A DNA stretch of 64,000 nt, from assembly GCF_901933205.1 (NCBI RefSeq), contig NC_044574.1, positions 15,981,733-16,045,732 of the forward strand. Reading direction: 5' to 3'. Shown here in pieces: positions 61,183 through 64,000 of this stretch. The notes under the pieces are model-generated. The model saw nothing but the letters and a program-made list of their open reading frames with translations, was not told where the DNA came from and did not search any database. How positions within the stretch are numbered: position 1 is the first letter of the stretch; every line of letters starts with the position of its first letter. The stretch comes from Camarhynchus parvulus. Lineage: Eukaryota > Chordata > Aves > Passeriformes > Thraupidae. The translations under genes were made by a program, and so were the position numbers.

Positions 61183-64000
61183 TGTTCCTTTGTCAGTTTT
61201 AAAGCAACTTAGATTAAATCAGCTCTTTTCAGAGTGAGAGACAAAGTTAAGGATTCAGTGGGTGAGATCCAAAATGACAATGGCCACATCTCCACAACTG
61301 GGGAATAAATCAGGCGAACCAGAGCAGTGAGAAATACTCCTCAGATGGTCCCCAAAATGTAAACCAGAAGACAAACCCTCTGTTGAATACCTGTTGAGAA
61401 CTAAAAAGGCATTGCCGGAGTGTAGACATATGCAACTAGACAAGCAAAATCTCAGCTTGAATTGAAATTGTCCAGAGATCTCAAAAACCGCAAGAAAGTG
61501 TTCTTCAGGTACATTCAGAAACAACAGTCAGAAACAGAAGGAAAACACACTGTTGGAGAGATGAATTAATGTCACCAACTATGCTGAAATGGCAGAAGTT
61601 CTTAAAGCTTTCTCCACCTTGCTGTTTGCCAGCGATGTTGAGCCTCAGGCCTTGGGAACATAAATCCAGGTTGGTGCAAACATAGAGCCACAATCAGTGA
61701 AGGAAGGCTTGGTGTGAACTACTCCAAGGGCTTGACCTCTAGAAATAGCTGGTCCCTGACAATATTCACCTGAGGTGTAACAGAGCTGGCTGGTGCTGTC
61801 CTGAGGCCCTTCTCAGGCAGTGGGAGCCACTTGACAAGCGTTACGAGAGCAATATGCATAATTCTGTGTATTCTGCTCATGAATGGAAGGGAAGGTTGAT
61901 CCAAACCTGGGTGTTAGACAACAGTTTCAGGTAATCTTAGACGAGCATGGTCCTACGTACAGAAGTCTGTGGAATCCTCGTGGGACAGAGAGATTTTCAG
62001 AAGAATTGTTTACTTCAGGCTTAGACTTTGATAGCACAATATTGTATAAAAGTAAAAATCCATAGTATGCACATCTGACCCACATAAAGTCAGAAAAAAA
62101 ACAACCCTAAAACTCAGAAGAAAGCAGAAATAGAGCAAGGATTTTAAAAATATTTTTTCCACCAAGGAAACTCAGAAAATCACTGGAGACATGAAGTGCA
62201 TTTGAGCCCCCTCCAAGTACAAGTTGCCTTTATTATAATTTCAAAAAAATAAAAACTTGTTTTGTGGTAGGAATGAGGGCTCCCTAGTGAGAGTTTTAAA
62301 GACATGAAGACATTAGAAACGTTTGCAGCCACTTCATTGATTTTTAAAAGAAACCTAAACAATGCAATTCTGTCAGCTAATTAAAATGGTTCTCTCCAGT
62401 TGCACTGAATTTCTTTTGGAGGATCATTACTTTCCTTGCAGCAAATTTTGGTGCTTTTTTTTAAGGCTTCAGATTAATGGAAGGAAAGTTAAGGGGAGAC
62501 AATAAAGCCATAGAGCAGCACCAGGTACACAGGAGCACAGACCTTTTGGTACAGCTGGTTAAAGCAAATAGCACCGATTGAGCCAGGACTCAAATGCTTT
62601 CTGATTAAAAAGTCTTATAGTCTAGTGTTTCCAGAAAGAATAATATCATAAACTATACAAATAAAGGAAGTGATATTTATCTTTCTTCTTATGTCACATA
62701 TTAAAAAGAAATAGTTATGAAGGACAAAGTTTACTGTTCCTCTTACCCACTCGACAGGGGACAGCTTCTGACCCTGTCATCATGCAGTACTTGTTAGTGT
62801 TATTTCTTACTGGTATTCCCTGGGCACAGATGTGATTAAAAAGACTTCTCAAAGGTCACTGGGCAGAATGTCTATTATCTGTCCTAAGACATGAATTACA
62901 GAAAAATACAGCAGCAAAAAAGATGACTGACCCAGTGACTAAGCAGAAGTAAAGGACTTTGCAGACCTGACCTCCAGACCCTTCTCTCCTCTGGCAAGAC
63001 AGGCAGATGGACATAAACGTCTTCAGTAAGTCTTCAACATACCTAAGCATTTCAGCCTTTTTTCTAATCCCATTTGATATTCCTCTGCTTTCTCAAGTGT
63101 CTAGACATCTCTGAAAACCTGTTACCTAGTCTCCCGACAGGAAAGTGTTACTACCTTATTTAGGTGCTCCATCTCCTGAGCACTCTTTTCAGAGACCAGG
63201 GTACAAGCCAGCCAGGCTGAGTTAACAGCCTGACCTTTTTTATAGCCTGTACTGGAATCAAAGGCAACAAAGTGAGGCCTAACTTAGACAATTAAAGCTG
63301 GATGGTATAAATTACATTCAGTTTTCAAAATGTAGCTAATGTACTCACTTATTCAGAGAGGCCTGGGGCAGATTCACACATTAAAGGATATGAAACTTGT
63401 ATAGTATGGTAATGGGAACCATGAAAATAGATGAAGATAAATAACCACATTTGAAGAGTGCACCCCATGAATCTCCTGAACATAAAGGCAATTATTATAT
63501 TACAACATTTTAAAAAGTATATTAAAAAGTTAACCTTATAAATAACATCAAAATTCTGGTATTTTAGGTTATTGAGATGAGAACCATAGATTGGAACTGA
63601 ATTAATTAATACAATAACAATCAGAAGAATCAAATTTCTGTTATTCCTAAGCACTGGGGCTGAACAAATAAACTCACTCATAGTTACACCATTCCCCAGT
63701 GCTCCCTCATTTCATGCAGGATTATTCATGAGTCTCTACCTGGCACTCCTGGGTCAAGTTCTGCTAAGGTTGTGTAGAGGCAAGGAGTCTGTGTCCACAC
63801 CTCTGCCAGTCCTCATCCACCAACCAGATCATCTTCCCACTGGTAATGGACAGTTGACTATAATTGATTGGGTTTTTGTAAGTGTATAAACTAGAGACAG
63901 CTCAAGTGAGACAAAGGGAATGTCTCAGATGAAATCAGATGTGACCTTTTCAAAATGAGGAGCATTTCAGTGATTTTAATTAGAAGCCTAGGAACAAGAG
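61183..64000. other. Intergenic AT-rich DNA, no recognised feature
   Basis: No exon, RNA gene or repeat family recognised to the end of the window. The longest frame (63349-63681, minus, 110 codons) is hydrophobic and AT-driven. Confidence 0.5.

Noticed and set aside
28030..64000. A second protein-coding gene upstream of LDB2
   Set aside because: No frame encodes a recognisable protein; in vertebrates the LDB2 upstream region is known to be gene-poor.

Overview
This window is vertebrate, almost certainly avian, nuclear DNA of mostly AT-rich, non-coding character. The bird assignment rests on decayed CR1 LINE 3' ends (20376-20415 and 49370-49408, with a weaker one near 48757), the low density of recognisable interspersed repeats, and one unmistakable coding exon of a vertebrate gene. 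The species cannot be named from the sequence.

The only gene I can support is LDB2 (LIM domain-binding protein 2, CLIM1), on the minus strand. Its first coding exon (26940-27071, 44 codons) begins at an ATG and ends at a perfect GTAAGT splice donor. Everything below 26940 is therefore LDB2 intron 1, and exon 2 lies outside the window. Upstream (27072 to about 28030) is the 5' UTR and a CpG-island promoter. It carries an inverted CCAAT box, AT-rich TATA-like elements, GC boxes, two G-quadruplex motifs on the + strand, a GC/AC alternating tract, and upstream ATGs, one of which opens an ORF that overlaps the LDB2 start codon. From about 28 kb to 64 kb I find no exon; this looks like the 5' flanking intergenic region of LDB2.

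Non-genic landmarks: (AC)24 at 1899-1947; a 28-T run at 83-110; a homeodomain-site cluster at 9689-9717; a diverged tRNA-derived SINE with a vertebrate-type tail at about 17190-17460; a 0.88-kb minisatellite at about 30841-31715 built of 13-bp and 17-bp modules; a T/G-only tract at 40713-40790; and a 56-bp segment present twice (57307-57362 and 61122-61177, 51/56 identical), the second copy ending in a 9-bp-stem hairpin. The long open frames of the minisatellite arise from the repeat and are not genes. Two other unusually long open frames (24263-24937, 675 bp; 47792-48280, 489 bp) are unrecognised and are flagged, not called as genes.

Functionally the window is a promoter plus proximal regulatory landscape for a LIM-homeodomain cofactor. 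The strongest leads are the intronic ancient SINE, the uORF/G4/Z-DNA-prone 5' UTR, the 56-bp duplicated element and the higher-order minisatellite. Conservation cannot be judged from one sequence, so every enhancer suggestion is inference.
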